Virus record (IMG/VR): IMGVR_UViG_3300037087_000760 | Location: 62,001 to 126,000 of that record | Source: a virus | DNA: 64,000 nt | Reading direction: 5' to 3' (one strand) | Part shown: in pieces, positions 1 to 8,065 of the stretch | Layout: each line of letters opens with the position of its first letter | Position numbering within the stretch: the first letter of the stretch is position 1 | Made by a program: the position numbers and the translations under genes | Notes under the pieces: generated by a model | The model's database searches: none | What the model saw: only the letters and a program-made list of their open reading frames with translations | Told to the model about the DNA's origin: nothing

Positions 1-83
1 TGAGGATCATATCCATACACATCATAAAAAGGATTCTCTTTTGTTAATCGAACTTTTTCTTCACGAATATTAATCCATTTCAT
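1..83 (-). CDS. Hypothetical protein, N-terminal part only
   Basis: A frame opens at the ATG at 83 (reads MKWINIREEK) and runs off the left edge after 27 codons. It begins 12 bases after the stop of the upstream gene on the same strand, so it is probably the next member of that operon. Too little is visible to assign a function. Confidence 0.6.
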   Translation of the reverse strand, partial: MKWINIREEKVRLTKENPFYDVYGYDP

Positions 84-94
84 TATCCATTGTT

Positions 95-646
95 TTAATG
101 TGCAATCCTTATTACACCTTGTTCTTTACAAAATTTACACCTACATGGTGCTGGACTATGATCTTCTGGGCTTCCATTCGGTTCCGCACCATGCCATCTC
201 CAACGATCTTCGGCACCCATCAAACAATAAACACCATCATCCTTACCAGTTGTCATTTGATACTCATGATTTAATGTTTCTTTTCGGTAAATAAAATCTT
301 CAAAACTTCTTAGAACTTCTTCATTTGATTTACCTACATCAAAAGTCCAATGTTCGAACCATGTTAAACACCAAACTTCAAACTCTACAAACTTGATGTC
401 GATGGTTACATCATTAATATTTTTAATGTCAAGTTTATATTTATCCCACCATTCAACAAAAATTTCTGAAAGTTCCTTTTCGGATTTTTCTTCTTTAAAC
501 ATTCTTCGAAAACTGGTACTATTCCAAATTCTACCCTCTGGTAAATCTTTATACCAATTAGGATAATTTGGATCTTGAATTCCATCTTCACTCCATCTAA
601 CAGAGAATGAATAAATGGGAAAAGCTTGTTCTTTATTAATTTCCAT
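95..646 (-). CDS. Hypothetical protein with C-terminal cysteine cluster
   Basis: 183 residues, tryptophan-rich, with a CRCKFC cluster near residues 167-172 that could bind a metal. It follows the Thg1-like gene by 3 bases, so the two are probably co-transcribed. I recognise no family. Confidence 0.8.
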   Translation of the reverse strand: MEINKEQAFPIYSFSVRWSEDGIQDPNYPNWYKDLPEGRIWNSTSFRRMFKEEKSEKELSEIFVEWWDKYKLDIKNINDVTIDIKFVEFEVWCLTWFEHWTFDVGKSNEEVLRSFEDFIYRKETLNHEYQMTTGKDDGVYCLMGAEDRWRWHGAEPNGSPEDHSPAPCRCKFCKEQGVIRIAH

Positions 647-649
647 AAT

Positions 650-1453
650 TTACTTATAATTAGGGATAATCTTGGTTAAATATTCCCATTCCTGAGAAAA
701 TATTGGTGGATCAACAACAACCCATTTACCATCCACTTTTACGATAGCACGGCCACGCTTTAAACCAGTTGGTATTTTATCCCAATTCTGACCTTTCTGA
801 AAAATCATTTCTTGTTGTTGTTTGGAATTTTTTCCATTTAATTGAGATCGTGAAGAATGTGGATATAAGGATTGTGCCACCGATGAAATACTATTTCTGG
901 TGGCATCTCCCTGACGCCAAACCAGATAGTTGATAACATCAGTCGGGGATGGAATGGTGAATACTCTGGAATCAAAACGAGCACCTTTATTTTTTTTAAT
1001 GAGTTTTATGACATCAGATAGTTTAACTAATCCCAATAATTCATCAAATTCCAATGAATTCATTGATGCCGCTAATAACCAAATATAAAATTCTTTATTG
1101 AATGTTTCAGTTACAATGGAAGCGGAATTACTACAAATCTTCTGAACAATTCCATCCCACCAAGGCATTGTTTTAATATCATCAAAATCGGTCATGATGA
1201 TAGAAATTTCATCCGATTGAACAAATCCAATTTTACAACCCTGAGCTTCTTCACAAAGAGCAATAGCGGATTGATTCATCATATTCACAAAATTTTCATC
1301 AAATGGTCTTTTGAACCTCTTAGTGAATGTGTGGAAAGCACGACCATCTACACGGATAAGAGTATATGTTCTCTGAGGGAGTTTACCACGAGTGACTTCC
1401 TCATAATTTTTCATTCTTTCCCCTAAAGAATCTTTCTCTGGTTTCTTACTCAT
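650..1453 (-). CDS. thg1: tRNA-His guanylyltransferase-like protein (Thg1/TLP)
   Basis: 267 residues. Thg1-family enzymes add nucleotides in the 3'-5' direction: G-1 on tRNA-His, or, in the bacterial and phage Thg1-like proteins, repair of truncated tRNA 5' ends. Visible family blocks are RVDGRAFHTFTKRF (about residues 34-47, with the first metal-binding Asp), RPFDE, and GFVQSDEISII (about 76-86, with the second metal-ligand pair). Length matches the family. An early-type promoter (1479-1510) lies directly upstream. The window carries two tRNA-His genes that already encode G-1 and several tRNAs with irregular 5' halves, so end repair is the more likely role; that is inference. Confidence 0.9.
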   Translation of the reverse strand: MSKKPEKDSLGERMKNYEEVTRGKLPQRTYTLIRVDGRAFHTFTKRFKRPFDENFVNMMNQSAIALCEEAQGCKIGFVQSDEISIIMTDFDDIKTMPWWDGIVQKICSNSASIVTETFNKEFYIWLLAASMNSLEFDELLGLVKLSDVIKLIKKNKGARFDSRVFTIPSPTDVINYLVWRQGDATRNSISSVAQSLYPHSSRSQLNGKNSKQQQEMIFQKGQNWDKIPTGLKRGRAIVKVDGKWVVVDPPIFSQEWEYLTKIIPNYK

Positions 1454-1478
1454 AAAATATTTGTATTAATCAATCTAA

Positions 1479-1510
1479 CAAAAATAGATTATTTATATGA
1501 ATAAAAAAAA
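1479..1510 (-). promoter_or_regulatory. Early-type promoter upstream of thg1
   Basis: Reading the minus strand: T-run plus ATTC, 12 bases, TATTTTTG. This matches the window-wide consensus TTTTTTATTC, N12, TAnnTTTG. Confidence 0.65.
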
Positions 1511-1512
1511 TT

Positions 1513-2193
1513 TTAAGCCAATAATTCTATTTTTCCTTTCAAAATATCTTTCCAACGACACGACTTTCCAGTAATGTGATCAGTTACAACATCTTCTCTT
1601 ATTCTATAAGTCCTTCTTTTTTGACCTCCCCTACTTCCATTTCCAATTTGGTCATTACGAAAATTCTTATTCTTCTCGTAGTTTTTCTTATCTTCGATTA
1701 CTTTTAGTTTCTCATATAATCTCTGATAAGCTATTTCTTCATTTTTTGTTTGGTCTCTTGTGTCTTGACATTTAATTTGAATTCCAGTTGGAATATGAGT
1801 TAATTGAACACAAGAGGCCACTTTATTCACATTCTGACCACCAGCTCCAGAACTACGGATATATTTCTTAGTTATCTCATTATAATTCAACTGAAGGTCT
1901 GTATTAACTTCTGGGTTCATAATTGCCACCGTTACGAAGCTGGTTTGAACCCTACCATTCTTTTCGGTAGGTGGTATCCTCACAAAACAGTGTGATCCAC
2001 TCTCATTACTAAAAAGTTTTTTTACTTTCTCACCTTTCAGTCAAATGGAGGCAAACCCATCTCGTTCTTCTACTTTATATGAGAAATCATTATTTCTACA
2101 CACTTTTGTATAGATGTTGGTTAGATCCTTAACCAATAATTTAGAGTCATTTCCACCCTCGGATGCTCTTATTTCTATTTTAATTGTTTCCAT
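1513..2193 (-). CDS. RF1-like peptide chain release factor with in-frame TGA at codon 51
   Basis: From the ATG at 2193 the frame reads METIKIEIRASEGGND, aligning with the EIRAGTGG block of RF1, and continues in one frame to the stop at 1513. The only break is a TGA at 2043-2041 (codon 51), in the context ATT TGA CTG. After it come LKGEKVKKLF, GSHCFVRIPPTEKNGR (PPT fits the RF1-type PxT recognition tripeptide) and SGAGGQNVNK with the universal GGQ that triggers peptide hydrolysis. The protein would be 226 codons and lacks the N-terminal domain of cellular factors. TGA is a true stop elsewhere in this genome. The gene is either read through, expressed as fragments (a GTG at 1983 could start the C-terminal 156 residues), decayed, or affected by a base error. 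A +1 shift as in prfB does not work, because the downstream frame equals the upstream one. Confidence 0.85.
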
Positions 2194-2652
2194 TTATTCT
2201 TTTATTTATTTTTTTAATTATTACATTATCCCAATCTATCATCAACGGTTCTGGTATTTTTATTCCTTTACTGGTGAATTCATTGAGTATTTCCCGTTCT
2301 GTAAAACTCCCCTCAACAATACCATCGGTCCATTGTTGTAACCATAATCCCCAGCTCTTTTTACCCATGATAACACCCTTTAATATATTAGGATGATAAC
2401 TGGATAAATCATCCAATCTCATGATACCATTCTCAAATAATTTAAAGGAAACTTTTCCGTCATGTCCATTTGAATCGAACTTGACCTCTACGGATGAACC
2501 ACAAAAATCTAATATACCAACACGATATGACCGTAGAAAAAAAGTAAATATTTCGTTGAAACCCTGAGAATGTTTCTGACGATGGCGCTCTTCTCGCGTC
2601 CCTATAACTTTCTTTCTCTCCTCAATGTTGAGGTGTCTTGTGCTTTTGGCAT
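2180..2652 (-). CDS. Hypothetical protein with out-of-frame start (frameshift or indel near codon 3)
   Basis: One frame is open from 2650 to the TAA at 2180 (157 codons) and reads as ordinary protein (KSTRHLNIEERKKVIGTREE near the start, MGKKSWGLWLQQWTDG in the middle), but it has no ATG, GTG or TTG near its beginning. An ATG at 2652 lies in another frame and hits TAG after 16 codons (MPKAQDTST). Re-reading one A in the CCAAAAGC run would join MPK to STRHLN. The options are a -1 slip, an ATT start, or an indel in the A-run. The stop overlaps the ATG of the release-factor gene. Function unknown. Confidence 0.6.
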
Positions 2653-2657
2653 ATTAT

Positions 2658-2750
2658 TCACCCTTTCTTAATCATTTTATAAATTTTTATACAAGATATA
2701 ATACTGACAATTATCAATATTAATCCAAATATTAGAAATATTAAAAACAT
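2658..2750 (-). CDS. Small single-span membrane protein (30 aa)
   Basis: MFLIFLIFGLILIIVSIISC followed by a lysine-rich tail (KIYKMIKKG): one membrane span with a positively charged end. The TGA stop lies 5 bases before the ATG at 2652. A late-type TATATTAA stretch lies upstream. No function assigned. Confidence 0.6.
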   Translation of the reverse strand: MFLIFLIFGLILIIVSIISCIKIYKMIKKG

Positions 2751-2810
2751 TTTACTTATATATTAATGTAAAAAGTATAAGTTTAGACCAATTACAAATT
2801 TATTCTATTT

Positions 2811-2999
2811 TTAATGTTCCATTTCCCAATTACAATCCCCACAATTACTACAACGAATTCCTTCTTCGTTTGGGTCATCTTCATATTCTTCATGTTCAAG
2901 TCTGGAGTCGAGACAAGTCATACACATATAAGATGAAGATTCTTTAATCAGTCCGTATTGTTCTTTGATATAATCAAAAAATGGTTTTATGTACTTCAT
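2811..2999 (-). CDS. Small zinc-ribbon protein with capsid-targeting-like N terminus
   Basis: 62 residues. The N terminus MKYIKPFFDYIKEQY resembles the capsid-targeting sequence of T4 internal head proteins (MKTYQEFIAEA as I recall it). The rest has CMTC and CSNCGDC pairs, consistent with one zinc ribbon. The upstream region contains AAATATATAG, the late-type promoter seen before most such genes. The proposed role as a head-packaged protein is inference. Confidence 0.75.
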   Translation of the reverse strand: MKYIKPFFDYIKEQYGLIKESSSYMCMTCLDSRLEHEEYEDDPNEEGIRCSNCGDCNWEMEH

Positions 3000-3054
3000 T
3001 AGAGAAAATTTCTTTTCTCTATATATTTAAATATCAAAGGTGATTTCTCTCAAA

Positions 3055-3840
3055 TCAATATTTATTTTCGAAAGTATAAGCCTCGACTTCAACACCATTA
3101 TCTGTTTTCAAAGTAAACCTAAAATAATCTTTCTCATATTTATCCAGTTTACTTATTTGTTCTCCGTTCAATTCCAATACTCTACCAAAAACTATACCAC
3201 TTGGTTGAGAATGAAGTTGAAGATAGTTTCTTCCTTCCTTAAATACATTCAACACCATCCAATTACTTATACTATCAACAGAAAGAACTGTCGGTAAATC
3301 ATATTCAAAAATCTTCTGTTGAATTTCTGGTTTCTGTAAATCACCATATATAAAAAGTTTCATCATTATTTTATCAAAAAGTTTGTTTTCTATTTTAGTT
3401 TTATATTTATTCAATTCCTTATTGAAAATCCATGTATCTTCCCATCTAACAATTTCCTCACTTAATATACCTTCGAGTTTAGAGTACCTTTCTTTATTAA
3501 TCTTTTTTTCGTAGTCTAATTCTACTTGTCCATCGTACTTGAGTATATGTTTACCATCCACACTAACTCTATCAAAGGATAAACCCAGCATTTGACTTAT
3601 ACCCATTGGTATCGGTCCCCCAAATATCCCAGAATATGATTGAGGAATTAAAACATCTTTTTCACAATCACAACACCATATATGAGATTCAAATTCCGAC
3701 CATTCTATATTACTCCCACCACACAATAAACATTCGATTTCATATTCTACTGGTTTCTGAACATAAATATGAGAACGGAGAACTTTCGGAGCATTCACCA
3801 AATCGTCATCACAGAGTTTATCTTTCAAATGTTCTACCAT
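3055..3840 (-). CDS. Zinc-ribbon plus gamma-glutamylcyclotransferase/AIG2-like protein
   Basis: 261 residues. The N-terminal third has a CLLCGG / CCDCEK zinc ribbon (about residues 37-62). The C-terminal 100 residues fit the GGCT/AIG2 fold: LFIYGDLQKPEIQ at the start, SGIVFGRVLEL in the middle, LDKYEKDYFRF near the end. This fold cleaves gamma-glutamyl amines or acts as a GGCT-like enzyme; the substrate here is unknown. It overlaps the upstream gene by 1 base. Confidence 0.7.
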   Translation of the reverse strand: MVEHLKDKLCDDDLVNAPKVLRSHIYVQKPVEYEIECLLCGGSNIEWSEFESHIWCCDCEKDVLIPQSYSGIFGGPIPMGISQMLGLSFDRVSVDGKHILKYDGQVELDYEKKINKERYSKLEGILSEEIVRWEDTWIFNKELNKYKTKIENKLFDKIMMKLFIYGDLQKPEIQQKIFEYDLPTVLSVDSISNWMVLNVFKEGRNYLQLHSQPSGIVFGRVLELNGEQISKLDKYEKDYFRFTLKTDNGVEVEAYTFENKY

Positions 3841-4265
3841 TATTTTCCAATACTTATGTGATTATACCATTTAACACATTTTACGAAGTGTTTAAACACT
3901 GGTAAGATATCATATAAAGTAACCAAGTGGTCAAGAGTATCACAAAGTTCAACATATTCGGATGATACTTTCTTTATACTTATTTCTATTGCGATGGGTA
4001 ATGGTTTTTCATTAAGAGAATCCCATTTTTTAATGGCACCTATTAAAAAGTTCCAATCCTTATGATATGGTAAATCTCTTACCGACCTACCCAAATAAAA
4101 ATTACCAATAAGTTTTTCTGGATTTGAAGTACCTCGAACTATATTGGATGTTTTTGACCACCACCAACCCGGTTTTATTTTTAATGGGTTGTTAAAGGGA
4201 ATGTATTCATACCCAATGAATTCAGCAATTAGTCTATTACCATCATTTATTTCTTTCGTAGTCAT
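3840..4265 (-). CDS. Hypothetical protein (141 aa)
   Basis: Starts MTTKEINDGNRLIAEFIGYE and contains a WWWSKTS stretch. The opening (NRLIAEFIG) is a form often seen at the start of small phage proteins of unknown role. It sits 3 bases after the previous gene and overlaps the next one by 1 base. Confidence 0.8.
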   Translation of the reverse strand: MTTKEINDGNRLIAEFIGYEYIPFNNPLKIKPGWWWSKTSNIVRGTSNPEKLIGNFYLGRSVRDLPYHKDWNFLIGAIKKWDSLNEKPLPIAIEISIKKVSSEYVELCDTLDHLVTLYDILPVFKHFVKCVKWYNHISIGK

Positions 4266-4268
4266 TTA

Positions 4269-4691
4269 TCAACCATTTAGATATGAATAATAAGCGTTTG
4301 AATCCAAAGGAGTAGTATCAATCTCACTCGTATATTCATACGCCTTAGCTGGATAATCACAAAACATCGGTTTTGGTTTTACTGGCTCTTGTTTAGGTTT
4401 TATTACTTTTTCGATTTTTACTTTTATTCTGTTTCTAAAAGATACTTCACTTTTCCCACCACTTAATCTTTTTACAGCATCCCAACATTGTTTATCTGTT
4501 TCAAATCCTTTACAAAATAAAAGATCTTCTGTACCTCTCACCAATTTCTTGAGATCAATTATTGTATATAAGACAGTTTTCCTTAAATTGAATGGTTTTG
4601 TACAAACAACAAATCTTTCATCGAAAGCTCGAACTGTATAACATTGTTTTTCTTCTAAGAATTTTATTTTATCTCCAATACCTATTTTCAT
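4269..4691 (-). CDS. Hypothetical basic protein (140 aa)
   Basis: The N-terminal KIGIGDKIKFLEEKQCYTVRA looks like a small SH3-like beta barrel. The C-terminal half is lysine and proline rich (KPKQEPVKPKP). No family recognised. Confidence 0.8.
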   Translation of the reverse strand: MKIGIGDKIKFLEEKQCYTVRAFDERFVVCTKPFNLRKTVLYTIIDLKKLVRGTEDLLFCKGFETDKQCWDAVKRLSGGKSEVSFRNRIKVKIEKVIKPKQEPVKPKPMFCDYPAKAYEYTSEIDTTPLDSNAYYSYLNG

Positions 4692-4700
4692 ATATTCTTA

Positions 4701-4877
4701 TTATTTTATTCGTATTCTATTTAAAAAGTTCCAATCCACTTCTTTCATTTTTAATACTCTTTTCTTTTCCTTAATAACAGATTCAACCATCTTTATAAAC
4801 TCAGGGTCATTGAAATCAATTTTCTTAACCTTAATCTTACTGTGCTTTAATATGTCTGATAATTTAGTGTTTGGCAT
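4701..4877 (-). CDS. Small basic protein (58 aa)
   Basis: MPNTKLSDILKHSKIKVKKI, ending in a second basic stretch. Its start overlaps the end of the DUF1289 gene by 14 bases in another frame, indicating translational coupling. Function unknown. Confidence 0.65.
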   Translation of the reverse strand: MPNTKLSDILKHSKIKVKKIDFNDPEFIKMVESVIKEKKRVLKMKEVDWNFLNRIRIK

Positions 4878-5031
4878 TTTTTCTTTTTTTCTTTTTTAAT
4901 CTGTCTAAAACCATTTGTTTTTCTGAATCTGTATATGTTGTCCAATTTGATATTTCTTCTTTCGTTCTATGACAACCTATACATACTCCATCTTCAAGTG
5001 TACATATAAATAAACAAGGACTTTCTATCAT
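4864..5031 (-). CDS. DUF1289-family protein (55 aa)
   Basis: MIESPCLFICTLEDGVCIGC followed by HRTKEEISNW and a basic tail. The SPC...C...GxCxGCxRT pattern is the DUF1289 signature: four cysteines, probably metal-binding, function unknown. A late-type ATATATAAATTC sequence precedes the ATG. Confidence 0.75.
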   Translation of the reverse strand: MIESPCLFICTLEDGVCIGCHRTKEEISNWTTYTDSEKQMVLDRLKKKKRKNAKH

Positions 5032-5042
5032 GAATTTATATA

Positions 5043-5429
5043 TTATTTTTTCCTGTCCTTAATTTCTTCTACATCTAATCTATAAGCTTTTCCTTTACCC
5101 GATTCTTCCTCTGCTTTATATCCATAAGTGAAACACATACCAAACTGTAAATATGATGGTTGAATTAATCCACCTTTTACCCATCCAGTTTCGAAATCGA
5201 ACCATCCCCAATAATCAGGTGGTTTTTGCTCTTTTTGATTCTCACTAACTGTTAATTTAACATTAAGTATATCCTTTGGATCATCACCATATAAGCAAGC
5301 CGACATTGGAGTAATACCAAAATGATAGAAATATTCTTTTTTATCATGAGTTAAAGTTTTCACAGCAGTTGTTGTGAAACTTTTAGTGAACTTTACCTTT
5401 TTTACTGGATGTTCATTTAAGTGTTTCAT
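5043..5429 (-). CDS. Hypothetical protein (128 aa)
   Basis: Starts MKHLNEHPVKKVKFTKSFTT. The middle has PPDYWGWFDFETGWVKGG. Its ATG overlaps the stop of the upstream gene by 4 bases. No family recognised. Confidence 0.8.
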   Translation of the reverse strand: MKHLNEHPVKKVKFTKSFTTTAVKTLTHDKKEYFYHFGITPMSACLYGDDPKDILNVKLTVSENQKEQKPPDYWGWFDFETGWVKGGLIQPSYLQFGMCFTYGYKAEEESGKGKAYRLDVEEIKDRKK

Positions 5430-5815
5430 AATATTTCATTTAATTTCTGTTTTCTATCTTCATTCTTATGAAATTCTTCGTTAATTATTTCTGTTTTTAT
5501 ATGAACATTTTGAATTAAACTAAACGGAACAAATTGAAAAAGAACTGGATATTTTTCTGATATAGGATGACCTCTTTGTATTTCAAAACTATCATAAACA
5601 TTGAAAAATTCAAATAAAATTGATCTATTATCCATCGTATCTTCATTTAAAACAATCGAATAATGTAAATCATCATTCGTCCTCCCAGCAAATTGAATCA
5701 AAGAACTATGATTCATGAGAAATAATCGAACATAGGAATCTACAGCTTCCTCAATATTAAATTTTATTTTGTTTTCGAGATATTCGGAATAAAGATTATA
5801 AGTAGTATCTATCAT
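5426..5815 (-). CDS. Hypothetical protein (129 aa)
   Basis: Begins MIDTTYNLYSEYLENKIKF. Mixed alpha/beta composition with no cysteine motif or membrane span. Lies 2 bases after the upstream gene and overlaps the next. Confidence 0.8.
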   Translation of the reverse strand: MIDTTYNLYSEYLENKIKFNIEEAVDSYVRLFLMNHSSLIQFAGRTNDDLHYSIVLNEDTMDNRSILFEFFNVYDSFEIQRGHPISEKYPVLFQFVPFSLIQNVHIKTEIINEEFHKNEDRKQKLNEIL

Positions 5816-5817
5816 AT

Positions 5818-6081
5818 TTATTTTGTTTCCTTATAATACTTATATAACATTTTCAACACTTTGTTTTTATCTCCTATTTCAGTCATACCTTTTTTTAACT
5901 TTCCAATATTTTCAATCCAGAACATAAGTTCATTACAAAATTCAACCTCTCCCTGAGTCCAATCTGGTTTCCAATTCGGATCTTCATTTTGCATCCATTT
6001 GACAAAATCAAGATAATATCCGTAGTATAAATACTCTCCGAATACTTTATTTTCTTCTTTTATTTTACTTTCCTTTGCCAT
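5818..6081 (-). CDS. Hypothetical acidic protein (87 aa)
   Basis: I place the start at the ATG at 6081 (MAKESKIKEENK), which overlaps the end of the upstream gene, rather than at the further upstream codon at 6102. Contains DFVKWMQNEDPNWKPDWTQG. Function unknown. Confidence 0.75.
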   Translation of the reverse strand: MAKESKIKEENKVFGEYLYYGYYLDFVKWMQNEDPNWKPDWTQGEVEFCNELMFWIENIGKLKKGMTEIGDKNKVLKMLYKYYKETK

Positions 6082-6307
6082 CTTCAAAAGATTCACATAC
6101 AAAATGATTATTAATATCTTTTACCCATTGTAAACTAAATTCATCCCCCTTCTCGGTAAGATGTTCTGATATCCATTGTTTATCTTTTTCATGTTCCAAT
6201 GACTTTTCATCAGTACATTTTTTATTGACAAATAAAAAACATCCATTACAACTTAATGTTTCTAAATATTTTTCAAAAGATTCTTCACTTTTTAAAGGAT
6301 GTTCCAT
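6065..6307 (-). CDS. Hypothetical cysteine-containing protein (80 aa)
   Basis: MEHPLKSEESFEKYLETLSC, then NGCFLFVNKKC: three closely spaced cysteines in the first half that could bind metal. Three bases separate it from the previous stop. Confidence 0.75.
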   Translation of the reverse strand: MEHPLKSEESFEKYLETLSCNGCFLFVNKKCTDEKSLEHEKDKQWISEHLTEKGDEFSLQWVKDINNHFVCESFEDGKGK

Positions 6308-6310
6308 AAT

Positions 6311-6562
6311 TCAATTTACTTTTTTCAAATAAAGTTCATTAGCTAATTTTTGATAACTCGAAGTGGTATTCTTCTTCGTATCCTTTACAACCTGCATTCC
6401 TATAATGACCAAATCATGTAATGCTGTCCAATCACCATTATCAGCAAGATAATCAACGAATTCATCAGGATTCATACCATTTACATAACGAACACCATCA
6501 CGGATTTCACAATTGTATTCTTTCCCGTTTAACTTCAACTTACCTTTTATCCTTTTATCCAT
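6311..6562 (-). CDS. Hypothetical protein (83 aa)
   Basis: MDKRIKGKLKLNGKEYNCEI, then PDEFVDYLADNGDWTALHDL. Compact and without recognised motifs; first gene of the run 5043-6562. Confidence 0.75.
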   Translation of the reverse strand: MDKRIKGKLKLNGKEYNCEIRDGVRYVNGMNPDEFVDYLADNGDWTALHDLVIIGMQVVKDTKKNTTSSYQKLANELYLKKVN

Positions 6563-6624
6563 AATATTAAATGTAAGTTTATTTTTTCAAATAAAAAAAT
6601 TAAGACGGAATTTTATCTGTAAAG

Positions 6625-6696
6625 AGCTGGTGAATGGATTTGAACCATCGTCTATTGAGTACGAATCAATTATTCTACCTACTAAACTACACCAGC
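6625..6696 (-). tRNA. tRNA-Thr(CGT)
   Basis: Acceptor GCTGGTG pairs with CACCAGC; anticodon stem ATTGA/TCAAT with loop TTCGTAC. Stands alone about 1.1 kb before the main array. No CCA is encoded. Confidence 0.85.
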
Positions 6697-6726
6697 ATTT
6701 CTGTATTGAGTTTTTCTATAATTTTT

Positions 6727-6948
6727 TCAAGATTTATGATCATTACCATATCTACATTTATCTGCTTTATTGTGATATGGCCTTAGTTTTCCTTTTCTTC
6801 TTTTTCCATAATATAACCACCAAAAGGGTTTATATGATTTATGTTTTCTACAAACACATTCAGAATAAGGTTCGATAGCAAACCAATAAATTCTGAATTC
6901 TTTCCTACTTATGGAAAAATCTTCTAACTTCTTTCTATTTTCTCTCAT
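6727..6948 (-). CDS. Hypothetical basic protein (73 aa)
   Basis: Rich in Lys, Arg, Tyr and Trp (KPFWWLYYGKRRKGK) with three Cys. Its composition resembles the following gene 7006-7344. Possibly nucleic-acid binding; function unknown. Confidence 0.6.
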   Translation of the reverse strand: MRENRKKLEDFSISRKEFRIYWFAIEPYSECVCRKHKSYKPFWWLYYGKRRKGKLRPYHNKADKCRYGNDHKS

Positions 6949-7005
6949 TTCGTTGGTATTATTTTTTATAACACCTAACGAAAATCTCCTTTCTTTTTCA
7001 TAATT

Positions 7006-7344
7006 TCAAAAAACAAATTCAAATGATGGAATCGTTCTCCAATATCTTTCTTTTTTAACCTTTTTTTCCATCCACTGTTTTCTGTTTTTGGAAATAAGTT
7101 TCCAATTTGGATAACGAATATCCCAATATTCAACTCGATTGGAATAAAGTTTAGTTCCAGTAATTTTTCTTCCGACATAACCCCAACTGGTATATCCACC
7201 ATACCACTTTCCAGATCTATTTTCATTCTTGTGATAACCACAAAAAGAACAACGAAGTTTACCCTCTTGTTCAAGCATCTCTTTTCTCAAACGATTGTAA
7301 ACATACCTGTTATCGGTTGTCTTGTACTCAAATCTTGGTCTCAT
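7006..7344 (-). CDS. Hypothetical HNH-like or zinc-binding basic protein (112 aa)
   Basis: Contains LRCSFCGYHKNENRSGKW and then a tryptophan/lysine-rich C-terminal half. The single CxxC pair could be part of a zinc site. A frame at 6975-7274 on the same strand is a shadow. Function unknown. Confidence 0.7.
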   Translation of the reverse strand: MRPRFEYKTTDNRYVYNRLRKEMLEQEGKLRCSFCGYHKNENRSGKWYGGYTSWGYVGRKITGTKLYSNRVEYWDIRYPNWKLISKNRKQWMEKKVKKERYWRTIPSFEFVF

Positions 7345-7439
7345 ATGTTTCTAAATTATTTTTTAATAACTTAGAAAACACATCCTTTCCTTTTCATATG
7401 ATTTATATATTTTTGTAATTATATAATGTTTTTTCCATT

Positions 7440-7805
7440 TTAGATTTCATTAGAAAGAAATAAATGAGTATTACCAGCAAATACTAAATCAGAACCGTTC
7501 ACAATCCATCTCTTACTGAAATGTTCATTCTTGTTTATCGTAACAACTGGTGTTTCATTTAACTTAGCTGAATAAATATCAATATCTATTCCTGTTATAG
7601 ATTTACCAGTATGTGAAAATTTCAAAATAGATTTATCAATAAGAATACCTGTTTCTTCTTGCACTTCTCTCACAAGACCATCTTCTGGTGTTTCTCCCTC
7701 TTTGACTTTACCACCCGGTAATGCCCATCCAAATGGTTTCTTCTTTCTTAAAAGAAACAAAATTTCATCCTTTTCGTTTCTTAATATCAATAATACTGTT
7801 TTCAT
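7440..7805 (-). CDS. Nudix hydrolase (121 aa)
   Basis: A full Nudix box lies at about residues 32-54: GKVKEGETPEDGLVREVQEE then TGI, with the REUxEExGU residues intact. Preceded by GWALPGG. Nudix enzymes hydrolyse nucleoside diphosphates linked to another group (oxidised dNTPs, ADP-ribose, caps). The short single-domain form resembles MutT, but the substrate cannot be read from sequence. Confidence 0.9.
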   Translation of the reverse strand: MKTVLLILRNEKDEILFLLRKKKPFGWALPGGKVKEGETPEDGLVREVQEETGILIDKSILKFSHTGKSITGIDIDIYSAKLNETPVVTINKNEHFSKRWIVNGSDLVFAGNTHLFLSNEI

Positions 7806-7827
7806 TTCACATTTTTATTTTAATTAG

Positions 7828-7901
7828 TCGGGGTGAGAGGACTTGAACCTCCGACCTCATGCTCCCAAAGCACGCATTCTAGCCAACTGAACTACACCCC
7901 G
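7828..7901 (-). tRNA. tRNA-Pro(TGG)
   Basis: Acceptor CGGGGTG/CACCCCG, anticodon loop TTTGGGA on stem CGTGC/GCATG, standard T loop TTCAAGT. Last gene of the minus-strand array. Confidence 0.9.
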
Positions 7902-7907
7902 ATGGTG

Positions 7908-7981
7908 TGGAGTAGGTGGGAATCGAACCCGCGACCTCCTGATTGCAGGTCAGGTGCTCTAGCCATCTGAGCTACTACCCC
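7908..7981 (-). tRNA. tRNA-Ala(TGC) with C at position 33
   Basis: Ala-like body: acceptor GGGGTAG/CTACTCC, D arm GCTCAGATGGCTAGAGC, anticodon stem CCTGA/TCAGG. The loop is CCTGCAA, so the nearly invariant U33 is C. If anything shifts the loop by one, GCA (Cys) would be presented instead. Confidence 0.75.
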
Positions 7982-7990
7982 ATTTGTTTG

Positions 7991-8064
7991 TGGAGATGAA
8001 GAGAATTGAACTCTCCCAGAAAGTTTGCAGGACTTCCTCGCCAAGCCTTGGTACATGCACCCCC
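7991..8064 (-). tRNA. Irregular tRNA-like 3' domain (Cys/Ala-like loop)
   Basis: The ends GGGGGTG and CATCTCC pair over 7 bases; the T arm is GAGAG, TTCAATT, CTCTT; one stem-loop carries CCTGCAA. There is no normal D arm: after the acceptor come CATGTACC and a CCAA/TTGG mini-hairpin. CATGTACC before a T arm also occurs near the 3' end of tmRNA. It may be an aberrant tRNA or the acceptor domain of the RNA at 8066-8449. Confidence 0.45.
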
Positions 8065-8065
8065 A

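Noticed and set aside
2030-2050. prfB-type +1 programmed frameshift at the release-factor TGA
   Set aside because: The sequence ATTTGAC resembles the prfB site, but the downstream RF frame is the same as upstream, and the +1 frame meets a stop at once.
4592-4774. Hydrophobic plus-strand frame
   Set aside because: Antisense to two coupled minus genes; hydrophobicity comes from complementing Lys/Glu-rich codons.
6975-7274. Same-strand frame overlapping 7006-7344
   Set aside because: It is shadowed by the longer frame with the CxxC motif and ordinary codon use.
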